Notes: a model not told the origin generated them from the letters alone. Counted from the first letter of the stretch, positions 32,547-46,383 are shown. The stretch is 64,000 bases of DNA from Leptasterias polaris (GCA_037783415.1 JAZGTN010000064.1:992001-1056000), one strand, 5' to 3'. Translations and numbers: made by a program.

Positions 32547-33700
32547 TACCAAATTAATTTAGGTCTTATTTTTGTAAGACATTACGTTACCTCTACTTCC
32601 GGTCGAAACAGGAAGTGCCTTGTTATACTTCAGTTTTTGACCGATTAATATTGTTCTCTCCCGTGCAAATAAGACTGAGAAAAGAAGGGAAATACTCAGG
32701 TCCAATTTTGTCGATAAATAACGACTTTTTAAATGTTGCATTCGTATACACAGGAAGTGTGGCAGCTTTATTTATTATTTTGAATAACATCTTTAGGATT
32801 GTAATCAAGTGGATAATCATTCAAAAATAATGGGTTTTGATTCCAAAGCGACTACCATGGAAACTAGCATGCAGATCGATGCCCGCGCCCGTCAAACACT
32901 TGATTCTTATGTTCTATCATTCTATAAAACATGTAAGCATTGTTGTGAAAAAAATCGTACACGATTATTTCATAGTTGTTATGTGATCATTATAAAAACA
33001 AGTAAAGGGAACCAGCCGATCATATCAAGAAACATTATACTTCCATCCAATGGCCGTCCAAAAACCAATTAAGTAAATAAACTCGCAATTCAAAAGTCAA
33101 CTCTAGCGGGCGCTACAAACATTTTGGGATTAGTGGATTAATGTAAACTCGGGACATAGTTAGGTCATAATTGTGCTTCTTCAGTTCTATGCGTGATATG
33201 AGTAGGTACTTCAGTATGTAATACATAAAGTCCAAATTGCACGGAAAAAGTTATAACTTTATTGGGTTTAAACAATGGAAGGAAGAAACTCTTGTGAAAG
33301 TAGTTGTGGAATAATTTGTTTCTAAATAGACTCATTCACTAACTTTTGATAAAAACTTATCGTACAAATTTCTAACAGAGTCATGTTTACCAATTTTTTC
33401 AATTAAATTTGAGCCACTGCTAGTTCTTACAAGATTTATAAGTACAGAACGACTTTGGTAATCAAGGTGAAACTTTGCATGTATCCAAGTTGGGATATGT
33501 TACATCCAAAATTTTTATTCACACCACAATGACGTCATCGAGTGTGACATGACGTCACCTTAAAGGTGCAGGTTCAAGATCTATATACTGAGTAGTATGC
33601 TTGGTCAAGCTGAAATGTAGCTTACATGTATTCAAACTGGGATGTGTTACTACCAAATTGAACGTCATTCCGAACACCTTCTTTTTGTTATACAACAAAA
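32547..33700. repeat. Module segment C, copy 1
   Basis: Continues the B module after the transposon, from CCTCTACTTCCGGTCGAAAC to the end CCGAACACCT at 33665-33675. It is nearly identical to 39305-40400; part (33000-33540) also matches 35050-35620. Frames inside recur in each copy but carry no known domain. Confidence 0.78.
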
Positions 33701-33711
33701 AGTTAAGGCTA

Positions 33712-33772
33712 GTTAGGTGTTCGGACAAAAGTCCGAATACCTCTTGTTATTGTTCGTTTTTGTTTTGTTTTT

Positions 33773-33805
<33 letters not shown>

Positions 33806-36800
33806 CTCTTTGCCGCTTGTCCGCTAACAAAAGCACACTTCCCAAGCTCATATAAACTTGAAATTTTTACCATAGTTAGATAACCTTAGGAGACGAAACC
33901 GTTTCATTTACGTCATGATGACGTCATCAGGTGTCAAGTTACAAGGTTTTTAAAATTAAAAAATGTAATCTTTGAAAATCCATATCAAATCAAGATGAAG
34001 AGACCGTCGGTTACTTTTTGCGGGATTATATAGAGGTAATATGGGTCTTCATTTTTTATTGTGTGCGTGACATGACTTGACCTCTACTTCCGGTCGAAAC
34101 AGGAAGAAACAGGAAGTGCCTTGTAATTTAAAAGTGGCACAATTTTTGAAGTTTTTTTTAACGGTGTTATAGTCGAGCAAGAGTCTGGTTTAACAAAATA
34201 AGACAAGTGACGTCATAAAAGTCAAGAGCGCCCTCTAGCGGCAGGTTGAAAACAATTAAAAATACACTTTTACTAGATGTCTGTGGCGAAGTTTATGATA
34301 ATCGTTTCGAAATTGGTATACATAATGACCTTCTTGCAGATAACATATGTGTGAATTTTTAGATTGATGACGTCATCATGTGTCACGTGGTATCGCATTA
34401 AAGGTTTACTTTTTGAAGCTGTGTATCTACAAAACCACAAGTTTGACTGAGTTGAAACTTGGCATGTTGAAAGACAGTGATAGTGACAACGTAAATCTAA
34501 AGAAACAACATGATGACGTCATTCCCTTTTTTTATACAAATATTTGAAATATTGACCAATTATTACGTGTATTTATTGACCCGCTGTCAAACCACGGGCT
34601 AAACACACACTACGCGAACTAAACCAGTTTACTGTTTTTTATCACGTAGTGTGTGTGTATACGTTGAGCAAACCATTCGCTAGGTTCAAAGTCCATCAAA
34701 CATGCTTGTGGTCTAGTCTCTGTTCAAGGTTCGCGCAACCTGCTTTTGACAATACGCTTCGTTAGTCTCTAAAACAGTCGTCCATGCAAATTTAACCTCG
34801 TTAACAAACAAATGCTAGGCTTTTGATCGTGTGCTTTTTAACAAAAAGTTGAACATTTCATGAATTCATATCTCGTCGTCTTCTTTTCCCTCAAGATTGT
34901 CCAATAAAAAAAGACACTTCCTAAGCTCGCATAAACTTTAATCTTCACACATAGTTAGATATGCATAGGTAGATGACACCGCTGCAGTGATATCATCATG
35001 ACTTCATCGGATGTCAAATTACAAGGTTTTTAAATATTAATTTTGTAATGTTTCATATGTGATCATTATAAAAACAAGTAAAGGGAACCAGCCGATCATA
35101 TCAAGAAACATTATACTTCCATCCAATGGCCGTCCAAACACCAATTAAGTAAATAAACTCGCAATTCAAAAGTCAACTCTAGCGGGCGCTACAGACATTT
35201 TGGGATTAGTGGATTAATGTAAACTCGGGACATAGTTAGGTCATTGTGCTGCTTCAGTTCTATGCGTGATATGAGTAGGTACTTCAGTATGTAATACATA
35301 AAGTCCAAATTGCACGGAAAAAGTTATAACTTTATTGGGTTTAAACAATGGAAGGAAGAAATTCTTGTGAAAGTAGTTGTGAAATAATTTGTTTCTAAAT
35401 AGACTCATTCACTAACTTTTGATAAAAACTTATCGTACAAATTTCTAACAGAGTCATGTTTACCAAATTTTTCAATTACATTTGAGCCACTGCTAGTTCT
35501 TACAAGATTTATAAGTACAGAACGACTTTGGTAATCAAACTGAAACTTTGCATGTATCCAAGTTGGAATATGTTACATCCACAAAATTTGTTCACACCAC
35601 GATGACGTCATCGAGTGTGACATGACGTCACCTTAATTTTAACTTCGTCTTCTTCTTCTGGCCGTCGATTGTCCGGTAACAAAAGCACACTTCCCAAGCT
35701 CATATAAACTTGAAACTTTACATGTAGATAGATAACCATTAGGAGACGAAACTGTTTCAGTTACGTCATGATGACGTCATCAGGTGTCAAATTACAAGGT
35801 TTTTAGAAAAAAATAAATTAATCTTTGAAATTCTATAACAAATCACACTTAAGAGACAGGCGGTTGTTTTATGCGGGATCATACTTAGGTCATATAGGTC
35901 TTTATTTTTGTCGTGTGCGTGACCTCACATGACCTCTACTTCCGGTCGAAACAGGAAGAAACAGGAAGTGCCTTGTAATTTAAAAGTGGCACACTTTTTG
36001 AAGTTTTTTTTAACGGTGTTATAGTCGAGCAAGAGTCTGGTTTAAAAAAATAAGACAAGTGACGTCATAAAAGTCAAGAGCGCCCTCTAGCGGCAGGTTA
36101 AAAACAATTAAAAAAACACTTTTACTAGATGTCTGTGGTGAAGTTTATGATAATCGTTTCAAAATTGGTATACATAATGACCTTCATACAGACAACATAT
36201 GTGTGAATTTTTAGATTGATGACGTCATCATGTATCACGTGGTATCGCATTAAAGGTTTACTTCTTGAAGCTGTGTATCTACAAAACCACAAGTTTGACT
36301 GAGTTGAAACTTGGCATGTTGATAGACATTGATATTGACTACTTAAAGCTAGAGTGACGACTTGATGACGTCATCGATTTTTCTTTTACAAATTATTGAA
36401 ATTTTAGCCAATTGTTACATATCTTCAGTTCAAAGCAAGCTATAATCGAATTTCATTTTGCATGAGACTTGGAAGGTCCTACAAGGATATAATGTTGAGT
36501 GACGTTTTCACGACGTCATCGATTTTCATGTTATGTCACCACCAAGGTAGTGTTTTACAAGATCTATATGTACAGAACAACTTTGGTGATCAAATGGAAA
36601 CTTTGCATGTACTCAAGCTGGGATGTGTTACATCCAAAAAGTTTGGTCAAATCTTTAGAACCACCATTCTAAAGACTCTATAGAAGTATATCAAAATTTA
36701 ATACACAGACATGTTTATAAAATTTCTTTGAAACACGAGGTCACACCGAACACCTCTTTTTTGTTTCCAACAAAAAATTATGTCTAGTTATTTTTTTTTT

Positions 36801-39260
36801 ACTTCGTCTTCTGCTTCTGGCCGTCCCTTGTCCGCTAACAAAAGCACACTTCCCAAGCTCATATAAACTTGAAACTTTACATGTAGATAGATAACTATTA
36901 GGAGACGAAACCGTTTCAGTTACGTCATGATGACGTCATCAGGTGTCAAATTACAAGGTTTTTAGAAAAAAATAAATTAATCTTTGAAATTCTGTAACAA
37001 ATCACATTTAAGAGGCCGTCGGTTGTTTTATGCGGGATCATACTTAGGTCATATAGGTCTTTATTTTTTGTCGTGTGCGTGACCTCACATGACCTCTACT
37101 TCCGGTCGAAACAGGAAGAAACAGGAAGTGCCTCGTAATTTAAAAGTGGCACACTTTTTGAAGTTTTTTTAAACGGTGTTATAGTCGAGCAAGAGTCTGG
37201 TTTAAAAAAATAAGACAAGTGACGTCATAAAAGTCAAGAGCGCCCTCTAGCGGCAGGTTGAAAACAATTAAAAATACACTTTTACTAGATGTCTGTGGCG
37301 AAGTTTATGATAATCGTTTCAAAATTGGTATACATAATGACCTTCATGCAGACAACATATGTGTGAATTTTTAGATTGATGACGTCATCATGTGTCACGT
37401 GGTATCGCATTAAATGTTTACTTTTTGAAGCTGTGTATCTACAAAACCACAAGTTTGACTGAGTTGAAACTTGGCATGTTGATAGACAGTTATATTGACT
37501 ACTTAAAGCTAGAGTGACGACTTGATGACGTCATCCAATTTTTTTTTACAAATTTTAGAAATATTGACCAATTGGTACATATCTTCAGTACAAAGCAAGC
37601 TATAGTCAAATTTCATTTTGCATGAGACTTGGAAGGTCCAACAAGGATATAACGTGGAGTGACGTTTTCACGACGTCATCGATTTTCATGTTATGTCACC
37701 ACCAAGGTAGTGTTTTACAAGATTTATATGTACAGAACAACTTTGGTGATCAAATGGAAACTTTGCATGTACTCAAGCTGGGATGTGTTACATCCAAAAA
37801 GTTTGGTCAAATCTTTAGAACCACCATTCTAAAGACTCTATAGAAGTACACAATATTTAATACACAGACATGTTTATAACATTTCTTTGAAACACGAGGT
37901 CACACCGAACACCTCTTTTTTGTTTCCAACAAAAAATTATGTCTAGTTATGTCTAGTTTTTACTTCGTCTTCTTCTTCTGGCCGTCGATTGTCCGGCAAC
38001 AAAAGCACACTTCTCAAGCTCATATAAACTTGAAATTTCTACCATAGTTAGATAACCATTAGGAGACGAAACCGTTTCATTTACGTCATGATGACGTCAT
38101 CAGGTGTCAAGTTACAAGGTTTTTAAAATTAAAAATGAAAAATCCATATCAAATCAAGATGAAGAGATCGTTAGTTACTTTTTGCGGGATTATATAGAGG
38201 TAATATGGGTCTTCATTTTTTATTGTGTGCGTGACCTGACTTGACCTCTACTTCCGGTCGAAACAGGAAGAAACCGGAAGTGCCTTGTAATTTAAAAGTG
38301 GCACATTTTATGAAGTTTTTTTAACGGTGTTATAGTCGAGCAAGGGTTTGGTTTTAAAAAAAAAGACAAGTGACGTCATAAAAGTCAAGAGCGCCCTCTA
38401 GCGGCAGGTTGAAAACAGTTAAAAATACACTTTTACTAGATGTCTGTGGCGAAGTTTATGATAATCGTTTCAAAATTGGTATACATAATGACCTTCATGC
38501 AGACAACATATGTGTGAAGTTTTAGATTGATGACGTCATCGTGTGTCACGTGGTATCGCCTTAAAGGTTTACTTTTTGAAGCCGTGTATTTACAAAACCA
38601 CAAGTTCGACTGAGTTAAAACTTGGCATGTTGAAAGACAGTGATATTGACTATGTAAATCTAAAGAAACAACATGATGACGTCATTCCTTTTTTTTATAC
38701 AAATATTTGAAATATTGACCAATTATTACGGGTATTTATTGACCCGCTGTCAAACCACGGGCTACACACACACTACGCGAACTAAACCAGTTTACTGATT
38801 TTTATCACGTAGTGTGTGTGTATACGTTGAGCAAATCATCCGCAAGGTTCAAAGTCCATCAAACATGCTTGTGGTCTAGTCTCTGTTCAAGGTTCGCGCA
38901 ACCTGCTTTTGACAATACGCTTTGTTAGTCTCTAAAACAGCCGTCCATGCAAACCTCGTTAACAAACAAATGCTATGCTTTTGATCGTGTGCTTTTTAAC
39001 CAAAAGTTGAACATTTCATGAATTCATATCTCGTCGTCTTCTTTTCCCTCAAGATTGTCCAATAAAAAAAGACACTTCCTAAGCTCGCATAAACTTTAAT
39101 CTTCACACATAGTTAGATATGCATAGGTAGATGACACCGCTGCAGTGATATCATCATGACTTCATCGGATGTCAAATTACAAGGTTTTTAAATATTAATT
39201 TTGTAATGTTTGAAATTCCATATCAAATCACGGACATGAGACTGTAGGTTGCTTTTTGCG
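33712..39260. repeat. Tandem B modules, copies 2-5
   Basis: Four successive modules begin at about 33712, 35640, 36795 and 37955 (period about 1.16 kb for the middle ones). Each has a pyrimidine-rich start, GTCCG(C/G)TAACAAAAGCACAC, TGACGTCATCAGGTGTCAA, TTCCGGTCGAAACAGGAAG, AGCGCCCTCTAGCGGCAGG, and TGATGACGTCATCATG. Middle copies end CCGAACACCTC plus TTTTTTGTTTCCAACAAAAA. Copies 2 and 5 instead continue into a segment with CACTACGCGAACTAAACC and TATCACGTAGTGTGTG, a 12-base inverted pair. Confidence 0.82.
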
Positions 39261-41410
39261 GGTTTATACCAAATTAATTTAGGTCTTATTTTTGTATTGT
39301 GTGTGTGACTTTACGTTACCTCTACTTCCGGTCGAAACAGGAAGTGCCTTGTTATACTTCAGTTTTTGACCGATTAATAATGTTCTCTCCCGTGCAAATA
39401 AGACTGAGAAAAGAAGGGAAATACTCAGGTCCAATTTTGTCGATAAATAACGACTTTTTAATTGTTGCATTCGTATACACAGGAAGACAGCTTTATTTAT
39501 TATTTTGAATAACATCTTTAGGATTGTAATCAAGTGGATAATCATTCAAAAATAATGGGTTTTGATTCCAAAGCGACTACATGGAAACTAGCATGCAGAT
39601 CGATGCCCGCGCCCGTCAAACACTTGATTCTTATGTTCTATCATTCTAAACATGTAAGCATTGTTGTGAAAAAAATCGTACACGATTATTTCATAATTGT
39701 TATGTGATCATTATAAAAACAAGTAAAGGGAACCAGCCGATCATATCAAGAAACATTATACTTCCATCCAATGGCCGTCCAAACACCAATTAAGTAAATA
39801 AACTCGCAATTCAAAAGTCAACTCTAGCGGGCGCTACAGACATTTTGGGATTAGTGGATTAATGTAAACTCGGGACATAGTTAGGTCACCGTGCTGCTTC
39901 AGTTCTATGCGTGATATGAGTAGGTACTTCAGTATGTAATACATAAAGTCCAAATTGCACGGAAAAAGTTATAACTTTATTGGGTTTAAACAATGGAAGG
40001 AAGAAACTCTTGTGAAAGTAGTTGTGGAATAATTTGTTTCTAAATAGACTCATTCACTAACTTTTGATAAAAACTTATCGTACAAATTTCTAACAGAGTC
40101 ATGTTTACCAATGTTTTCAATTAAATTTGAGCCACTGCTAGTTCTTACAAGATTTATAAGTACAGAACGACTTTGGTAATCAAGCTGAAACTTTGCATGT
40201 ATCCAAGTTGGGATATGTTACATCCAAAACGTCACCTTAAAGGTGCAGGTTCAAGATCTATATACTGAGTAGTATGCTTGGTCAAGCTGAAATGTAGCTT
40301 ACATGTATTCAAACTGGGATGTGTTACTACCAAATTGAACGTCATTCCGAACACCTTCTTTTTGTTATACAACAAAAAGTTAAGTCTAGTACTTCTTCTT
40401 TTTCTTCTTATCCCCCGCGATTGTCCGCTAACAAAAGCACACTTCCCAAGCTCATATAAACTTGAAACTTTACATATAGTTAGATAACCATTAGGAGATG
40501 AAACCGCTTCAGTGACGTCATGGTGACGTCATCAGGTGTCAAATTACAAGATTTTTAAGTTTAAAAAGTTACCATTTACTATACGCTGTATGTCTTTGAA
40601 TTTTATAACTATGATATTCATAATTGAGCATCTGATAGATCAAGACTGGGGCTATATTTGAAAAGTTAAGGCCAAAATCGTATGACCCCTTCTTCTGGTC
40701 GTACCGGAAGGTCAAAGTTTGCCTTTGAATATTTTCTTCAAAATCGGACGATAAAGCCCACGTATGTATTAACCTGCATGTTAACTACACAGCGCTGTGT
40801 GTGGCTGGCTGTTCCGCTCCATTGATGACAGTGTCGAAAGTCCACGAGGCTTGTGTGTAGTCAAGCCATGTATTGTGTATGTGTGCAGCTGGACATGTCA
40901 AACGTCATCGAACAAAACATGGTGTTTGGCACGATGAGTTTATCGTTAACTCGTGCGAAGTTAAACTTAAGTGATTTCCCTTTTGCCCGTCTGATGGTTT
41001 GATGGTAAACAACGAACAGAAGACGAGTTCTCACTGAGATGTCCACCTGATTTAGTAATATGTATGACGTTTAATAACTGACTTAAACTCAATCTGAAAA
41101 AGATCGAAATTGGTTCGCTTCTCATCAAACATCGAGACCGACGGCACGTTGATCGACGTGACCATGCCTGTCGAAGGCGCTCTAGGCCCGCTGAGTATGT
41201 CTCTCAGACACGGCGATGAAAATTGTAAGATTTATGTAAATATCATCGTTTACAAAAAACGTCGCAATTTACTTCGTGTACAGTACTTGTCATATATTTT
41301 GTCCATTACTTGACAAGTGATGGCTTTTTTAAAATTACGAATACGACAGCTGGGATGTATTACGACCAACATTTTAATATCATGCCGAACACCTCGTTTT
41401 TGTTATGCAA
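39261..41410. repeat. Module segment C copy 2 and a diverged final B module
   Basis: 39261-40400 repeats 32547-33700 with small indels. At 40389 a new module starts; its part 40560-40830 resembles the inverse of 25740-26140, showing that the palindrome arms and the array belong to one family. The array ends at CCGAACACCTCG (about 41385). Confidence 0.72.
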
Positions 41411-42203
41411 CAAAAATTTAAGTCTAGTTTGTAAATTAGTTTTGTGCTGTTAACTGCTTCAGTAAGTTAGTAGTTTTATCAATAATGCCTACTTATAGTA
41501 TCGACATTTCTGTTTAAGAAGTGACGTCCATTGCCTCATAAATGTGATTAGATAACACACATATACGGAATGTCTGCTCAGTCCGTCAACCGATAGCCTA
41601 TGTTACGATTGTATACAGTCACAAAATGCAGTGAATTCTTTCTGTTATGCATATCTCTGCTCTATGTGTCTCACACGTTTTCAATCATTGATGATGATCG
41701 ACTCCATTTCTCCATAACGGATGACTCCACATCCTCTGTACAAAATTTGTTGTTAATAATCGTGTACGCCTACAGTTTGAATATTTATAGATTTTACAAA
41801 ACTGACCAATCAGATGCTTCCGTACGAAATCGTCTGAAGAGCCCATAGGCCGTGCGTAAACCACTGAGCAGTCTTGCGCAGAGCAGCAGTCTTGCGAGAT
41901 AGTTGCGAGAGAGCCGTTTCGCTATCACTGCGACAGACATTTAACGACTTGTCCACAAGTCTATTCTGTGCGCTGCGTGACCAGAACAAGTCTGCTTACA
42001 GGCTTTATACAAATTCGGGGCCCTTGTTAATTTGTCGCTGACAGTAAGATCAATCTTGACTGTGTTTTCTGAACTTTTTGAACATTCTGAATCAGTGTTT
42101 TCTTGCAGCACTTGTTGACACTATTTTATTGTCATTTTTTCAGTGTGGCCATTGATGCGTGTATTTTCCCATGTATTACAAAACAGTATACGTGTTTACT
42201 TAC

Positions 42204-42341
42204 CGGTGTGAATTCCAATACGGAGCTTGAAGGTCTGTTCAGGAAGGTGTGGGATGTGAACCGTGGACACACCAGAGCAGATTGCAAGGGATAACCGGGC
42301 CATCTCTGGGGCGTGTTTTTTGCCATTACGGCGTGGTACTC
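42204..42341 (-). CDS. NIT-domain guanylate cyclase, exon 3
   Basis: A 138-base exon with an ATATAG acceptor and a GTAAGT donor. It encodes VPRRNGKKHAPEMARLSLAI then a Ser/Thr-rich turn, HIPHLPEQTFKLRIGIHT. This is the segment between the second metal Asp and the GP-x-x-AGVVG turn of guanylate cyclases. Its entry and exit phases (2 bases in, 1 base out) fit exons 2 and 4 exactly. Confidence 0.9.
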
Positions 42342-43856
42342 CTATATCATTCAGACACACAAAGTACAAATATGCATTACTGTTTGGAAACTCCATTTGC
42401 CTCCCTTGGTTATAAGTTACAAATTGAGTATGCACCGATAATGTTTTAGGGAGGGCTGTTTCTGTAGGCCAGCACCGTCCACAAAGTGTAGGGCAGAGAG
42501 AGGATAGAGTATATTCCCCTTCCCCTCTGAGATTTACAAACGTGATGCCACAAGTGCATTGTATACAGTTTTCAGTTTGAAGATCAACAATTATTGTTTT
42601 TTTAACAAGTGTATTTAATGTTTGCTTCAAAAAATCACGCTCTGATTTGGCAATAGTAGTTTTAGGCCCCCGAAAGTGTTCAGTTCATTGTGAGTATGCT
42701 TGAGGTGACTGCGGGTGTATGGGCTTCATTGATGCACGACTATTGTTCTGTTGATAAGTGTCATGGTTAGAGAACCTTGGAATGTTTTGGTTACCTTAAG
42801 TTTGGGTGTGGTCTCAATCTGTCAGCAGGAAGGCACATCCAGAACCTTCGAGCTTAATAAATGTTGAGGTTTGAGTTCAACCAACGCTGCGTGGAATGAA
42901 TGATTTCTTCGACAAAAACTGCAATAGCTAGCAGACACCATTGCAATAGTAAAAGAAGAAAAAAATCCCAACCAACACGAAATTCACGGTAAAATCTTAT
43001 ATTTGAAAACAAATTGATTACAAAAACAACTACGAACTGCAGTCTTGGAATAATTTAAATAGGTCTTATGGACCAAATATTTTTTAAACCGATGGCACAA
43101 ATTCTGGGCATGAATGCTGGTGTGAGGGCAAGATCAAGAAACGATAAACTGAGCATGTCTTGAAGATGGGTTACACTGTAACCCCCACATGATATTTAAA
43201 ACTTTTAAGAGACGCAGGATTGTATACCTTTTAGCTACAACTGGAGAACATATCGTCATCAGGAAAGGCAAGCTACTAATTCTAAAAACTACAACATGTT
43301 CAGAATGCTGCCGCTCGTAAACATGAACATATCGAACCCGCTCTTTAATAGCTTCACTGGCTTCCAGTCTTGCAAAGCATCAACTGCGAATCGTATTGCC
43401 TGCCCTGAAAGCTGTGAATGACGAGGCACAATTAAGTCGCAATCTTTTATAGACAAACTAAAACAACCACATCAAAGGTGATTGTTCCTTTTCTGTATCT
43501 GCTCCCAAACTCTGGAACCTTTTTTTACCACAGAATCTCTTGACATTTTCAAAGCATGCTTAAAATAAAGCTGGGACTCTTGCAAAGTTCAAATTAAAAG
43601 AGAAAATTAAAATAAATTCATTTGTGTGCAAAGTCAGACATGAAAGACAATTTCCATTGTGAAGAATGCAATTTGTCAAAGAAGATGGGTCCCCTACTAT
43701 AAAATACTTACGCACGTGTGTTTTATCGACTCCACATAGACAAATCCATCAACTTAAAGTTTCCTAAATGTAAACGGAGCACGTGCAAAACTACTCATAA
43801 TGTTTGAGCCAACCGTAAAATATTTCTTATTATTGTAACTCTTTGTACATACTCAC
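42342..43856 (-). other. Intron 2 of the guanylate cyclase
   Basis: 1.5 kb between exons 2 and 3. Apart from the LINE fragment at 43300-43595, no gene or repeat is recognised. A T-run and AT-rich DNA dominate. Confidence 0.7.
43300..43595 (+). mobile_element. Decayed LINE C-terminal fragment
   Basis: Plus-strand frames give VQNAAARKHEHIEP, then LHWLPVLQS, and later a segment GDCSFSVSAPKLWNLFLPQN. These are the ordered landmarks of the RT C-terminus in CR1/L2-type LINEs, with stops and shifts between them. Confidence 0.65.
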
Positions 43857-43962
43857 CTGACACTACCATGTACGCATCCCCGATGGTCTCCACTTTGTAT
43901 ACGTCATACCTGTCGATGATTCCGTCCAAGCATTGATATAAGGTATTCAGCATGACTATCAC
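43857..43962 (-). CDS. NIT-domain guanylate cyclase, exon 2 (catalytic core)
   Basis: A 106-base exon bounded by an AAG acceptor and a GTGAGT donor. It encodes [20 protein letters not shown] then [15 protein letters not shown]. Glu485 in VETIG is the guanine-selecting residue and Asp489 in GDAY the second metal ligand of class III cyclases. It joins exon 1 in phase 0 and leaves one base for exon 3. Intron 1 (43963-54853) holds a 4.4-kb transposon and other repeats. Confidence 0.9.
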
Positions 43963-45060
43963 CTTGGGACAGACAAAACATTACAAGGATATTGTCATGC
44001 TTCGATCTTAATGCCGGTAACAGAAAGGATTATAATGTTAATAACACTAATCCTTCGTGGATTTGCGTTTGGGTCCCAGCCTTAATAAGTTTGTGGACAT
44101 GCTTTCATTTGATCTCTCCCACCCCCTCCGCAGTAAAGTAATGGGTTGAGTTTAGCGCTACCAACGTTTAAAATTGCACCAGATATTAAAAGATCCCGCG
44201 CCAAATAATAATACTTTGTGAACGTGCTGTCGGTTGTTTTTCAGGGGCTTTCCCCTGCAGTGAATGAAAGGCTGGCGCACTGGAAGTTGAACATCTGTAT
44301 CACAATTTTCTACTCTTAATTCCCGAGAAAAAGAAAGAAAAAAAATTGCTGAACAAAACAAGACCCCAAACATAACCTAAACAAAAGAAAAGTACATAAC
44401 ATAACAAAAAAAACCACAAAAGAACCCCAAAAGAAACAACCACACTTGTGAGTACGTGCATCAATGCCATTTAAAATGAAAACGAAGACAAAAAAGAAAC
44501 GTGTTCTGTTTTAAGACTAAAATTGTTAGAGAGTACGCATTAAAAATATAATATCTTGCCTATAACTATTGAATACCGGCAATTTCTATCAAAGTTACTG
44601 ACATTTTGTAGCGGACAATCTTTAAAATTTCACCACTTAAAGTCTAGTAAAAGTTGCGTTCGATAAACAAATAACACTGTATTTATGAAAACAAGTAGGC
44701 CTACGACGAAAATTGATTGACATAATTTAAATTACTATATTTTGTAAACTATATGGTACCAAACTCTTTCAAGTCCATTCTCGGAGACAGATGTGCCACT
44801 ATTATGTTTCCTGAACTCGGACACGGGAGTGACAACTCTCTTTTTAAAAACTTGCCACCGGTAATGCCCTGATAATAAGATCTTTGGCATGAAGAAAGCA
44901 GAATACTTTGGCGAAACCATTCAAGCTACTTATTAATAAATCGTTTCCAACTGGTGTCTTTCCATTAATTTTAGCTTAGAATAAGCCTTAGGGGTAATAC
45001 GACACACAATAAGACCTATATGAAACTATGAAAAGGAACTACAAGCCGCCTTTATGTAAT
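43963..45060 (-). other. Intron 1 of the guanylate cyclase, unannotated part
   Basis: AT-rich with A-rich runs (44330-44500). I recognise no gene or element here. Confidence 0.5.
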
Positions 45061-45064
45061 ATAC

Positions 45065-45545
45065 AAACAGTTTTCTCGGAATCAAAATGTCTTCAGAGCA
45101 AAATCGCTTAGCACAAAAAACAACATTTGGAGCATTCGAACTAATTTTTTGAGCACGAATCTATTTTCTGTAATTTTGTTTAGCTTTCGCATTGGCAATA
45201 TTTTATAAATTATTTGGAGCGTTTGAAATGATTTCGACAGCACGAATAAATTTCGCAATAATTTATTTCGAGTTCTGGCAATAATTTATTACGAGCGCAC
45301 AAAACCAATTATTTGGAACGTTCAAAAAGAATTTGTGAGAAATAATATTTTGATTGCACGAATCAATTTCGCAATAATTTATTTGAGCTTTTGCAATAAT
45401 TTATAAAATAATACATTTCAAGATGAGCGTTAGAAATGATTTCGAGCAAAATTATTTCAAAAGCACGAAATTATTTGGAACAAAACAATTTGGAGAGCAA
45501 CAAAATGACTTGACAAAATGAGTGCTCAACATAATTTTTTTTAAG
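45065..45545. repeat. Degenerate tandem repeat (AATTTATTTCGAG-like)
   Basis: Variants of ATTATTTGGAGCGTTTGAAA, GCACGAATAAATTTCGCAAT and AATTTATTTCGAG alternate with a loose period of about 30 or 60 bases. No coding signal. A similar-looking array is at 59770-60140. Confidence 0.6.
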
Positions 45546-46383
45546 TGAAGTTGAATTATTTCTATTTTCAGTAATTGTTTTTCCTACCACCGTAGTAACA
45601 ACCCTTGATCTATGAAAAACTTAACTATAATTACAAATTTTATACAATAATTTTTTGGGTTGATCCTTTCTTCATAATATCCATCCAACATCCTTTTGAG
45701 AGTTGTAAAAAAAAAACAGCGTCGGATTCCTCGGAAAATGAAAGAAACAAATAACCTCGGGACTCTTTTTGCTGTTTCTGGAATCCACCAACAGCACATT
45801 TGCTCGGCATGATACAAACTTACACAAGTTATTGGAAGAAAACAAATTGAATAAATAGGTAACAATACAAAGAAAACAACCAGAAAATGCATAGAAACGA
45901 ATATAAACAATCTTCACCAGTCCGCAGTGAGACGTATTAGTGCAGCGGCTAAGCAAGAAAATTGTGCACTTTTTGAGAAAAGCATGAAACTTCTAGCATA
46001 GTTAGTTTTCACCATAAGATTTATTTTCAGATGTGGAGGGAAGTCAGATTTGACCTCTGATGACCCTGAGAGGTCAAATCCAAAATGGCCGCCAGTCCGC
46101 ATTGGCTGATGTACAAACAAGCTTAACTTTCGAACCAAATAGTGTAGAAAAACGTTTCAGGTGTCATTTTTAACTAAATTGGGGATGCCAAATCATTTGG
46201 TACATGTAATACTTTTGAAATCGCCAAAACTCAAAAAATATGTATTTAGGTCAAGGTTAACGTCAAATTAGGCCAAAAAAGTGATTTTTTGTTAAACTTT
46301 GGCTCTATTTTGACACTTAGGAGTAATAATTAAAAATAAATAGAGAAGACCCATGTTAAATATTACCACCACTCTAACTATCC

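Larger units (their letters stand above)
21619..42203 (-). other. Intron 3 of the guanylate cyclase (20.6 kb), repeat-filled
   Basis: It lies between phase-matched exons 3 and 4. From 21619 to about 22610 and from about 41410 to 42203 I see only AT-rich sequence and homopolymers (for example a C-run at 22205-22218). The middle is an array of TGACGTCA-rich modules with nested elements, listed separately. No coding exon of the cyclase is missing by phase or sequence between 42204 and 21618. Confidence 0.8.

Noticed and set aside
33601..33855. Serine-rich plus-strand ORF
   Set aside because: The serines come from a CTT microsatellite at a module start; the frame is not conserved between module copies.
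36462..37843. Two near-identical 73-codon ORFs at 36462 and 37622
   Set aside because: Same reason: copies of one DNA module, with no known domain and no conservation in the other modules.
45584..45956. Hydrophobic minus-strand ORFs
   Set aside because: AT-rich DNA gives Phe/Leu/Ile-rich frames by chance; no motif seen, and the frames overlap each other.
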